From positions 19,108 through 83,107 of the forward strand of contig JAEYZN010000032.1 of assembly GCA_023428025.1 (NCBI GenBank): DNA of 64,000 nucleotides, written 5' to 3'. The position numbers and the translations under genes were made by a program. Positions 34,236 through 42,341 of the stretch are shown in pieces (position 1 is the stretch's first letter; the number at the start of each line of letters is the position of its first letter). The notes under the pieces were generated by a model. It saw only the letters and a list, made by a program, of their open reading frames with translations, did no database searches and was not told the DNA's origin. Source of the stretch: Bacillota bacterium. Lineage in GTDB: Bacteria; Bacillota; Clostridia; Christensenellales; SZUA-584.

Positions 34236-34426
34236 GTGGCATCTCCCTACAATAATTTGTACTTCAAACAAGTATACAGTCAGTTTGAGCTTCTCACAAG
34301 CGATTTATGAAAAAATAACCGGAATTTCGGACAATTGGCCGACAACCTGTCTTCGTTATCACATTGTTTACATTTTATGTGTCGCGAGCGGTCGCAATCG
34401 CGGCAAAAACGTGATAAAATTCAAAC

Positions 34427-37400
34427 ATGAGTACTCATCATTCACGCAAGCGCAAGGCCCCGGGCCGCCAGATTGCAAAAAAACTGTTTCCCATATTATT
34501 CGTTGCCGCCGCGGTCGTCGGCCTCATCATATTGTGGCCTCATGTCTCGTCGTCGCAGCAGGACGTAGTCCCTTCCGGAACGGCGGTTCAAAGCGGCGTC
34601 GTGATCAACGAGGTCATGACGAGCAACAAAGGCATATTCACAGATGATAAGGGCAACAGCAGCGACTGGGTCGAGCTGTATAACGAGACCGGCCAGGCTA
34701 TTGATTTAAGCCAGTTCGGCCTGTCGGACGACGCGATGGACGGCGTCAAGTGGGCGTTTCCGCGCGTCACACTGCAGCCGCATGGCTACGTGGTCGTCTA
34801 CCTCACGGGCGATTCCAAGTCGGATATTGAGAATGGCATACTGCACTGCTCGTTCAGGCTGAGCGCGCAGGGCGAAACGCTGATTCTCACGAATTCTTCG
34901 GGACAAGCGGTGGACACCGTGGAAGTGCCCGCGCTGGATGCAAACGTGTCGTATGGGCGCGTGGACGGGCAATGGCAGACGCTTCCGGCCATCTCGCCCG
35001 GTTTTGAGAACAGTGATGCGGGCATCGCCGCCTATCAGGCCACCCGGACCGTCCAGGATTCGCCGCTGCGCATCAACGAGGTGATGGCGTCCAACGCCAT
35101 GACGATACGGAACCCGGCGGGCGATTTCAGCGACTGGGTGGAGATCACCAACATCAGCGGCGCAGACTATGATCTTTCCGGCGGCGGCCTGTCGAACGAC
35201 CCCGCCGATCCGTTGAAGTGGGTCTTCCCCGCCGGCACCGTCATCAAGCCGGGTGAAACCCGATTGATATACTGCTCCGGCGTGTCGTCCACCGAAGGGG
35301 ACGTGCTCGAAGCTGGCTTCAGGCTGTCGTCATACAGCGTCACGGTCACGCTGTCCGACGCTTCCGGCCGTTTGCTGGACAGCGTCACCTGCAGCGACAT
35401 GGACAGCGACTGGTCCTACGCGCGCGGCGTGTCTTCCGGCGTGCCGACGGACGACTGGACGGCGACCAGCCAGCCCACGCCCGGATATGCCAACACCGCC
35501 GAAGGCTTTGACGCGTTTATGCAGGCCAACCCGATGGAGACAGGCGATGTCGTCATCTCCGAGGTGCTGTGCTCCAATAACCAGACCAAATTCGGAGACG
35601 CTCAGCTCTCCAGCGACTATATCGAAATAGAAAACCGCGGCGCACAGGCCGTGAACCTCGCGGGCTACGGCCTCACCGACAGCGCGTCCAATCCGGCCAA
35701 ATACCGTTTCCCGGACGTCACGGTGCAGCCCGGCGAGCGTGTGGTCGTGCTGGCTGCTGGTGCGGAGACGGCCGCGACCGATACGCAAAACCTGGTGGCG
35801 CCGTTCAAGCTAAGCCGTCTGGGCACAACGGTGGCGCTGTTTGACGCGAATGACGCGCTGCTCGACCGTTACTTCATCGGCGCTGTGCCGCAGAACATAT
35901 CGGTGGGCCGTGCGGAGAACAGCACGGCAGTCGCGTATTTCGAGACGCCCACGCCCGGCACCGCCAACGGCGAAGGCAAGGCGGGCATCGCCGCCGCAGT
36001 GCAGTTCAGCGAAGCCCCGGGCAAATACGACGGCGCGGTGCAGTTGACGCTCACGGCTTCTGAGGGCTGCGACATCTACTACACCACCGACGGCGGCACG
36101 CCGTCCGAGAGTTCGCCGAAGTACACCGGCCCCATCACCGTCAGCCAGACGACGTCGGTACGCGCCCGTGCCCTCCGCTCCGACTATATCGCCAGCGCCA
36201 CGGCCACCTCGACATATTTTATCGGTGCGGGCCACACGCTGCCGCTCATCTCCGTCACCACCGACAATGCCAACCTGTTTGACCCGACGACGGGCATCTA
36301 CATGGAAGGCCCGAATGCCAGCCAGGTCCCGGGCGAATACAAGGTGGGCGCCAACTTCTACTCGGACACCGAGGTGTCCGCGTCGTTTGAAGTGTACGAC
36401 GAAAGCGGCCAGAGAGTGTTCAGCCAGAATCTGGCGCTGCGCATGTCGGGCGGGCTGACCCTGGCCCTGAGGAACCAGAAATCCTTTGCGGTCATCGCGC
36501 GTTCCCAATACGGCCCCAGCACCATGCAATACGCATTCTTTGATAACCGCCCGTTCACCGAGTACAAGTCTCTGGTGTTGCGGCAGGGCGGCCGCGACGA
36601 CACCAAGCTCAAGGAGTACGTTGCGCTGCAACTGGTGGACGGCAAAATGAACGTGGTGACGCAGGCCAGCAAGCCCTATGTGCTGTACGTCAACGGCCAG
36701 TACTTTGGCGTGTATTACATGATGGAAAAGCGCAACAAGTACATGGTGGCCGCGCATGAGGGCATCACGGACGGAACCCTGACGGACAGCATCAACCTCG
36801 TCAAGGGGTCGGGACGCACCTATGTCAACAACGGCACCAACTCGGGCTATGTCGAAATCCTTGACTACGTCGCGGCGCACGACATGTCGGCCAAGGAGAA
36901 CTATGACTGGCTGGCGGCGCGGTTGGATACCGACAGCTTCATGGATTATATGATCAACGAGATCTATATCGGCAACAACGATCCGGGCAACATGCAGTTC
37001 TACCAGATACCGCCTGACGGCAAATGGATACAGATATATCAGGATGTCGAAATCACGTTCCAGTCGTTTGATACCGTGGCGCTGCGGCGGGCGGAGGCGA
37101 CCACCGGCTCCACCATGTTCAACGCGCTGCTGTCCTATAAGCCGTGGCGCGACGCGTTCATCGAGCGTTTCGCGTGGACGATGGAGAACATCTACGCGCC
37201 CGACAAGGTGAACGCGCTGATCGATCAATCGGCGGACGCCATCCGCGGCGAGATCACGGCGGAACACGACAGGTGGGGCGACCTGGTGACGCAGGAGAAA
37301 TGGGAACAGGCCGTACAGGGCATGCGGGATTTCGCGAATACGCGCGGTGCCGCCGTGGTGAATCATCTCACCAGCGGCTTCTCGCTGACGCAGGAGCAGA

Positions 37401-37429
37401 TCGACATGCTGAACGCTGCGGTGAAATAA
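34427..37429 (+). CDS. Exported protein with three lamin-tail domains, a chitobiase C-like domain and a CotH kinase domain
   Basis: A 1000-residue protein. A basic N-terminus and one membrane segment (about 21-41) act as a signal anchor. Three lamin-tail repeats follow (about 57-170, 210-320, 375-485), each opening with a VINEVM- or VISEVL-type strand and a DWVEL- or YIEIEN-type strand. A chitobiase/FN3-like domain (about 525-600; IYYTTDGGTPS) comes next, then a CotH domain (about 615-960; RQGGRDDTKLKEY, NGQYFGVYYMMEKR). CotH proteins are atypical kinases that phosphorylate spore-coat or surface proteins. The expected D-x-[DN] metal site appears as DVE in KWIQIYQDVEITF. No clear ribosome site precedes the ATG. 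Confidence 0.85.
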   Translation: MSTHHSRKRKAPGRQIAKKLFPILFVAAAVVGLIILWPHVSSSQQDVVPSGTAVQSGVVINEVMTSNKGIFTDDKGNSSDWVELYNETGQAIDLSQFGLSDDAMDGVKWAFPRVTLQPHGYVVVYLTGDSKSDIENGILHCSFRLSAQGETLILTNSSGQAVDTVEVPALDANVSYGRVDGQWQTLPAISPGFENSDAGIAAYQATRTVQDSPLRINEVMASNAMTIRNPAGDFSDWVEITNISGADYDLSGGGLSNDPADPLKWVFPAGTVIKPGETRLIYCSGVSSTEGDVLEAGFRLSSYSVTVTLSDASGRLLDSVTCSDMDSDWSYARGVSSGVPTDDWTATSQPTPGYANTAEGFDAFMQANPMETGDVVISEVLCSNNQTKFGDAQLSSDYIEIENRGAQAVNLAGYGLTDSASNPAKYRFPDVTVQPGERVVVLAAGAETAATDTQNLVAPFKLSRLGTTVALFDANDALLDRYFIGAVPQNISVGRAENSTAVAYFETPTPGTANGEGKAGIAAAVQFSEAPGKYDGAVQLTLTASEGCDIYYTTDGGTPSESSPKYTGPITVSQTTSVRARALRSDYIASATATSTYFIGAGHTLPLISVTTDNANLFDPTTGIYMEGPNASQVPGEYKVGANFYSDTEVSASFEVYDESGQRVFSQNLALRMSGGLTLALRNQKSFAVIARSQYGPSTMQYAFFDNRPFTEYKSLVLRQGGRDDTKLKEYVALQLVDGKMNVVTQASKPYVLYVNGQYFGVYYMMEKRNKYMVAAHEGITDGTLTDSINLVKGSGRTYVNNGTNSGYVEILDYVAAHDMSAKENYDWLAARLDTDSFMDYMINEIYIGNNDPGNMQFYQIPPDGKWIQIYQDVEITFQSFDTVALRRAEATTGSTMFNALLSYKPWRDAFIERFAWTMENIYAPDKVNALIDQSADAIRGEITAEHDRWGDLVTQEKWEQAVQGMRDFANTRGAAVVNHLTSGFSLTQEQIDMLNAAVK

Positions 37430-37482
37430 TCCCATCAATAGGCTAATTAAGCAAGCGTGAATTAGATACTTCTATGAACAGC

Positions 37483-37506
37483 AAAAGCCGGTTATCGCCG
37501 GCTTTT
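37483..37506 (+). terminator. Terminator of the CotH-domain gene
   Basis: AAAAGCCGG / CCGGCTTTT is a perfect 9-bp stem with a 6-base loop, 53 bases after the stop. The T-side also serves the convergent zinc-ribbon gene. Confidence 0.88.
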
Positions 37507-37543
37507 GTTATAACTCAAGCTGTATTTTTAATGTCTATGGCTG

Positions 37544-38215
37544 CTATTTCAGCTTGTTGCCGCACTCGCCGCAAAACTTGATGCTCTGGTCGTTCTCCGC
37601 GCCGCAGCGGGAGCATATGTTGAGCGCCAGATTGGTGCCGCAGTTGGTGCAGAACTTGCTCTGGCCCGCGGGCTTGCCGCAGTTGGGGCAGAACGTCGTC
37701 TTCTGCTCGATCTCGCCGTGGAATACCTGCGTCTCATCCGCTTTGTCCCAGATATCGCGCTTCATCTTGTCCGCACGCGCCGCGGCGATCTCAACGTTCA
37801 CGCGGGGCGCGCATTCGGCGCACAGGCCCACCTCATCGTTCCAGCACGAGTCGCACACCCACAGGTGGCACTTGTTGCAGCGGTGGAAATGCTGCTTGGC
37901 TTCGTTCTGGGCCGCCGCAAACGCCTTCTCATGCTCCTTGTGCCAGTCGGGCGACATGCCCTGGAACCGCTCGCCGATCACATGCTCTCCCGCATAGGCC
38001 GCGTGGCTGAGCCCGCCGAGCCCGCCGCCGCCGAATAAGCTGGATGCCGCACCAATGCCGCGCGACAGCCCTTTGAGGAGATTGCCCTTCTTGTACGTCG
38101 CGGACTCGATGAACGAGGTGCGGAAGCCGTCGTGGCACACATCGCAATAGAAGGTGAACTGAAAACCCGCATCCGTACTGTTGTCTTCGTAGTTCCGTGT
38201 GAAAGCCTGAATCAT
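37544..38215 (-). CDS. Multi-zinc-ribbon protein
   Basis: A 223-residue protein with many CxxC pairs: CDVC near the start, then CNKC...CDSC...CAEC in the middle, and two C-terminal zinc ribbons (CPNC...CTNC and CSRC...CGEC). A Gly/Ala-rich segment lies at about residues 60-75. GGAGGG precedes the ATG. It lies 17 bases after the stop of another zinc-ribbon gene, which itself follows a third gene; all run in the same direction and probably form one operon. Function unknown; ribbon pairs of this type often mediate protein contacts. Confidence 0.8.
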   Translation of the reverse strand: MIQAFTRNYEDNSTDAGFQFTFYCDVCHDGFRTSFIESATYKKGNLLKGLSRGIGAASSLFGGGGLGGLSHAAYAGEHVIGERFQGMSPDWHKEHEKAFAAAQNEAKQHFHRCNKCHLWVCDSCWNDEVGLCAECAPRVNVEIAAARADKMKRDIWDKADETQVFHGEIEQKTTFCPNCGKPAGQSKFCTNCGTNLALNICSRCGAENDQSIKFCGECGNKLK

Positions 38216-38232
38216 AACAATTGCCCTCCATG

Positions 38233-38565
38233 TTATTTCTTCTTGATTTTCTTACCGCAAGCGGTGCATTTGATGTTCTCAAAAAACTGCGGCGCCAGGC
38301 ACAGCCGGTTTGAGCACGTGATCATCAGCGACGCGCTGCAGGCATCGCACTTGTCCCCCACAAACGTAGGCTTGCCGCAGAACGGGCACGGAATGGTGAG
38401 CATGCGGCCGCACGACGTGCACCGCTGCCAGCCCCGCTTGATCTCCGCGCTGCAGGCCGGACACGCGTCGTAAAACGGGCTCATCCTTCCACATATGGGG
38501 CAGAATTTGCTGTCGTAACCGATGAGATTGCCGCAGCCGATACACGCTTTATCGTACCCCGCCAT
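38233..38565 (-). CDS. Small zinc-ribbon protein
   Basis: A 110-residue protein with six CxxC motifs (CIGC...CPIC...CPAC...CTSC...CPFC...CDAC) and further Cys near the end, so three or more zinc ribbons make up the whole chain. The ATG at 38565 follows GAGGAAGGG. In the raw sequence this frame is open further upstream because a frameshift in the preceding gene runs into it; the ribosome site and the end of that gene (38576) show the true start. Confidence 0.8.
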   Translation of the reverse strand: MAGYDKACIGCGNLIGYDSKFCPICGRMSPFYDACPACSAEIKRGWQRCTSCGRMLTIPCPFCGKPTFVGDKCDACSASLMITCSNRLCLAPQFFENIKCTACGKKIKKK

Positions 38566-38575
38566 AATCCCTTCC

Positions 38576-39735
38576 TCAGGCCATATACGATTCGATCGTC
38601 TTTTTCCACGCCTCGAAGCCGCTGTGGGCCGCCCGGCCGACAAACAGCGCACGCAGGCCTTCGCTGCGGTGGGAGCACCCCGGTAGTCTTCGTACTTCTC
38701 GGCGGCAAGCGCCTCTTCCGGCAGGTATATGGGCTCGCGCCGGTAGTTGACGGCCAGCATGCTGTCGTTGAAGGACAGCACCCGCTGCCGCCATTCGTCC
38801 CGCCGTGACCGTCCGTCCACGCTGATGCGGAACACATAGGTGGCCGCCGCGCTGTCTCCCAGGCTTTCCAGTATCATGATGTTCTTTTCAAAAACGGGCG
38901 TCAGCGTGTGGATCGTCTCGCCCGTCAGCTCGCCCATCAGGCCGCGCTTCACGCCCACCGCCATGCTGTCGGACAACGCACTCAGATAGCTATATTCCTG
39001 GGCGATGTTCGACGCCGCAAGACGGCTGTGCAACGCTTCCGCAAACGCAGGCGACAGGGCCCGGATATCCTCCAGCGGCACGATCATGCCTTCCATCAGC
39101 AGATCCGCCAGCGCGTCGTCCGCAGGCACGATTTCAGACAGTTTGCCGCGTGTCTGCCCGCGCAGTTCGGATACGCGCTTTTTGTACTCGCGCAGGAACG
39201 CGTCCATCAGACGGCCCAGCTTCTGCATCGCGTAAACCCGCCCCAGCTTATCCGTCACTTCGAAGCGGTATGGCTGGATGTTGACGCCCGCCACCATACA
39301 GAACGGGATGCGGACCAGCATGTGGGTTTCCGGCAGTATCACCAGCGCCGTCTCGCAGATGCGAAAGACAGCCTGTGCCGTCTCCCCTGCCGGGGAGATA
39401 TACTGCCCGGGGGCTTCGAAGTGGGCCTCCTCCTTCATCAGCGACTGTTTGAACACCACCTCGTTGAACGCACGAATCAGCCTGCGCGCGAAGTCCTCAT
39501 ACAGATGACCGATCATCGACAGGATGATATCTTCTTCAACCGTGCTGACGGTGACGCGGTAATCCGCCGCACGAACGCCCAGCAGCGCCCCCAGCTTCAG
39601 CGTACGCGAAAACCCCGGCGCGCTGAAAACCAGTCGGTCGTCAAAAAGCTGGGCCGTCATCTTGTCACACATCGTCTGCGCCTGGCTGAAAGCCAACTGC
39701 GCTGTGATCAACGATTTGACTTCTGTTTCGTCCAA
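38576..39735 (-). pseudogene. Conserved hypothetical protein of the zinc-ribbon locus, frameshifted near its C-terminus
   Basis: From a TTG start at 39735 (AGGGA upstream) a 350-residue frame proceeds normally to EKYEDYRGAP. It then continues in a frame of low coding quality straight into the next gene. One added base in the CCC or GGGG run at about 38672-38684 restores HRSEGLRALFVG and EAWKKTIESYMA, ending at TGA 38576 just before the next ribosome site. The span of 1160 bases is one short of a multiple of three, which agrees. The repaired protein has about 386 residues and no family I recognise. First gene of a three-gene operon. Confidence 0.75.
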
Positions 39736-39837
39736 ATGAATGTCATCCCTGAAAATTGTGATGACATATTATATCAATTGCGGGGATGTATTATCAACGC
39801 ACATAATGCCTAATAAAGTTTAGATATTGCTATATTA

Positions 39838-39998
39838 GGGCCCGTTAACATAATCCGAAGCGGGTGGATTTCGGCGGATTTTTGTGTCAGGCAAGGCGCT
39901 CTTTCGCAGGCATAGTGGTGCTATACCAAGAAAAAGCAACGCTGCATGGCGCAAAAAGACGTGGGAAGACGCCCTTGAGCGTTTGTGTTAACAGGCCC
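39838..39998. mobile_element. MITE-like element with 13-bp inverted ends and TA target duplication
   Basis: A 161-bp element. Left end GGGCCCGTTAACA (39838-39850) and right end TGTTAACAGGCCC (39986-39998) are inverted repeats with one mismatch. Both are flanked by TA (39836-39837, 39999-40000), as for IS630/Tc1-mariner-type elements. There is no gene inside. It is inserted exactly at the stop codon of the radical SAM gene. Confidence 0.75.
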
Positions 39999-40825
39999 TA
40001 ACAGTTTCCCGTATACACATGGCGCAGGCTGCCCCGCGCGATATCCGCCAGCGCATAGATCGTCTCCACCGGCGTGGCGCTGCCGTCCGCCATTTGGTAG
40101 CGCGGGAAGAATCGCGAGATGTGAAGCGGGATATCCTCTCTGATGCCCGCCAGCCAATCGGACAGGGCGCGCATCTCGTCCGGGCTGTCGTTCTGGCCGG
40201 GGATGATCAGCGTCGTCACCTCCACATGACACTGGGCGGCGGCGATGACTATCGTGCGCTTGACGGGCTCGATATGCCCGTGCAGCGTCTTATAAAACGC
40301 CTCCGTGAACGCCTTCAAGTCGATGTTCATCGCGTCGATATCCGGCAGCAGCGCGTGCAGCGGCGCTTCGTTGATGTATCCGTTGGTCACCAGCACGTTC
40401 ACCAGGCCGTTCTCTTTGGCCAGCGACGCGCAGTCCCGCACGTATTCGTACCCGATCAGCGGCTCGTTGTAGGTATACGCGATGCCGATGTTGCGCGAGG
40501 CTTTGAGCGCCAGCGCCTTGTCCACCAGCTCCTCCGGTGATACATAGACGGTGCGCGCCTGCGCTTTGCGGCACATCGATATCTCGTGGTTCTGGCAGAA
40601 CGCGCAGCGCAGGTTGCAGCCGAAGCTCCCGACGGACAGTATTGTGCTGCCCGGATGGAACCGGCGCAGCGGCTTCTTCTCGATGGGGTCCAGCGCCATC
40701 GAGGTGATCAGGCCGTAGTTGTCGCTTTGCACAACGCCGTCCCGCGCGCTGCGCGCCCGGCAGAAGCCCGCCTGCCCCTCGTCCAGCATACAGGCCTGAG
40801 GACATATATCACACTGCACCTTCAT
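39998..40825 (-). CDS. amrS: AmmeMemoRadiSam system radical SAM enzyme
   Basis: A 275-residue radical SAM protein. The 4Fe-4S motif CxxxCxxC is in GCNLRCAFCQN; a Cys-rich N-terminus (CDICPQACML) and the family ending HVYTGNC are present. The ATG overlaps the stop of the upstream amrA-amrB fusion by 4 bases (ATGA). Its TAG stop is formed by the TA target site plus the first base of the MITE; without the element it would read TAA at the same place, so the protein is not truncated. The trio is widespread in anaerobes but its reaction is not established. Confidence 0.9.
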   Translation of the reverse strand: MKVQCDICPQACMLDEGQAGFCRARSARDGVVQSDNYGLITSMALDPIEKKPLRRFHPGSTILSVGSFGCNLRCAFCQNHEISMCRKAQARTVYVSPEELVDKALALKASRNIGIAYTYNEPLIGYEYVRDCASLAKENGLVNVLVTNGYINEAPLHALLPDIDAMNIDLKAFTEAFYKTLHGHIEPVKRTIVIAAAQCHVEVTTLIIPGQNDSPDEMRALSDWLAGIREDIPLHISRFFPRYQMADGSATPVETIYALADIARGSLRHVYTGNC

Positions 40826-42207
40826 TTGTGGCGCACCACCTCAAAGCGCTCCATCGTGTACGCCTCGTCACGGCGGATGCCCGCCTTCTGCAGCGCGATA
40901 TCCACCTGCTGCCTTGGAGTGTCCACGCCTTCCAGTTTGGGCAGCAGCAGGCCGCGCCGGTGCCCCTTGTTCACGATGACGCCGTAGCGTTTCGCGTCCA
41001 GCTCGTCCATCGACTGTATCGGCTCGGCGTCGCCCAGCACGTCCACGCTGTAGACCAGCTCACTGAGCTCGCTCTCCTCCACCGGATCGAACCGGGGGTC
41101 TCCCGTGCCCGCGCTGACGGCGTTGCGCAGTATCTCCTCCGCGATGGAGCCGGTCGTCGGCGTGATGGTGCCGATACAGCCGCGCAATCTTCCATCCTTT
41201 TTCAGCGACACAAACACCCCAGCCCGCCGTTCTGTCAGGTCGTCCGGCAGCCCTTCGGGCATCGGTGCGCGTTTGCCCGTCTTCACATATGTCTCGAGCG
41301 ACAGCCTGGCGAGCCGCACAAAAGCGTCCTCCCCGGCTTTGGCGGCAGCCAGCTTCGTCACACGCTCCGCCTCGTACTGCTGCGCGAACCGGCGGTTTTC
41401 ATCCTCTCCGACCGGCGTGTATCCGCACACCGCGTAGCCCACGCCGAACGGCCCTTCGTAGCTGCGAAAATCCGTCTCCACCGTTCTGCCGTCCAGCGCG
41501 CCTGCCATCTCGATGAAGGAGCGCAGGCCACATTCGCCCGCCGCCTCACTGAACGCCTCGCCGAAGCGCAGGAACGCCATGAAGTCGCCCGCCCGCATCG
41601 CGTCCGTCAGCTGCTTGTCAAACGCGGGGCCTTCGGGCGCAAAGCCGTATGGCCCGTCCTGCGTGAGCTTGTGCGACAGGTCTCCGCTCGCCACAAACAC
41701 GGTGCGCCGCCCCAGTTGTCTGGCAGCCTGCGCGATAAGCTGGCCGAAACGGTAATGGTTGATCAGCGGCTGACCGGAAATGGACGCCCGCACCAGCTTG
41801 TAATCCTGATACTGTCGGTCAATGAAATACAGCGGCACCAGAGTGCCGTGGTCCAGCTGTGCGTCCCTCTCCCCCAGCGTTCCCGCGCGCAGATCAGCCT
41901 CAAACGCCAGATCGGAGAGCGCGCTGACCAGCTCCGTGTCATACTCCTTTCGGATGGAGACCTGCGGCGCGTTGAAACGCCCGAGATCGCCCTGGGCGCG
42001 CTGGCCCGGCGATATGTGGATATAATCCGCGTACATCACCGAATGCGGCGTACAGAGCACAATGGTGTCCGGCCTTACCTCAGCGATCTTTCCCGCGATA
42101 TGGTTGTAAGCGTCTATCGTGGGCTGTATCTTCTTCTCCTCGCCCCGCCCCACCTCAGGCACGATCAGCGGCGGGTGCGGCACGACGCAGGCGTATTCCA
42201 GCGGCAT
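40822..42207 (-). CDS. AmmeMemoRadiSam proteins B and A fused (MEMO1 domain + AMMECR1 domain)
   Basis: A 461-residue fusion. Residues 1-265 form a MEMO/LigB-like dioxygenase-fold domain (VVPHPPLIVPEVG, LCTPHSVMYAD, FVASGDLSHKL). Residues about 275-461 form an AMMECR1 domain (AGVFVSLKKDGRLRGCIGTI, GDPRFDPV). The two parts are separate genes in many genomes. AAGGAGG precedes the ATG, and an extended -10 promoter lies upstream. Translationally coupled to amrS. The catalytic roles are unsettled in the literature I know. Confidence 0.92.
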   Translation of the reverse strand: MPLEYACVVPHPPLIVPEVGRGEEKKIQPTIDAYNHIAGKIAEVRPDTIVLCTPHSVMYADYIHISPGQRAQGDLGRFNAPQVSIRKEYDTELVSALSDLAFEADLRAGTLGERDAQLDHGTLVPLYFIDRQYQDYKLVRASISGQPLINHYRFGQLIAQAARQLGRRTVFVASGDLSHKLTQDGPYGFAPEGPAFDKQLTDAMRAGDFMAFLRFGEAFSEAAGECGLRSFIEMAGALDGRTVETDFRSYEGPFGVGYAVCGYTPVGEDENRRFAQQYEAERVTKLAAAKAGEDAFVRLARLSLETYVKTGKRAPMPEGLPDDLTERRAGVFVSLKKDGRLRGCIGTITPTTGSIAEEILRNAVSAGTGDPRFDPVEESELSELVYSVDVLGDAEPIQSMDELDAKRYGVIVNKGHRRGLLLPKLEGVDTPRQQVDIALQKAGIRRDEAYTMERFEVVRHK

Positions 42208-42239
42208 AGTTAGATGCCTCCTTCTTCCGGCTTGCCCTT

Positions 42240-42248
42240 ATTATACCA
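42240..42248 (-). promoter_or_regulatory. Extended -10 promoter of the AmmeMemoRadiSam operon
   Basis: On the minus strand TGG-TATAAT, an extended -10, lies 33 bases before the start codon. No good -35 is present, as is usual for this promoter type. Confidence 0.6.
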
Positions 42249-42294
42249 CCTTGCACCGGCAAAAACACACAGGTTTATCCTCCACTACGATACT

Positions 42295-42320
42295 AAAAAA
42301 GCGCCCTTTCTCAAGGACGC
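42295..42320 (-). terminator. Terminator of the NRPS / two-component operon
   Basis: On the minus strand GCGTCCTT / AAGGGCGC (8-bp stem with one T-G pair, 4-base loop) is followed by TTTTTT, 21 bases after the stop of the response-regulator gene. Confidence 0.82.
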
Positions 42321-42341
42321 CCGTATCACCGCCCGGATTAC

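Noticed and set aside
38233..39735. A single 500-residue fusion protein
   Set aside because: Coding quality drops at the junction and the alternative frame gives a natural end before a ribosome site.
39998..40825. Idea that the MITE truncated the radical SAM protein
   Set aside because: Rejoining the flanks with one TA restores TAA at the same codon, so the protein end is native.
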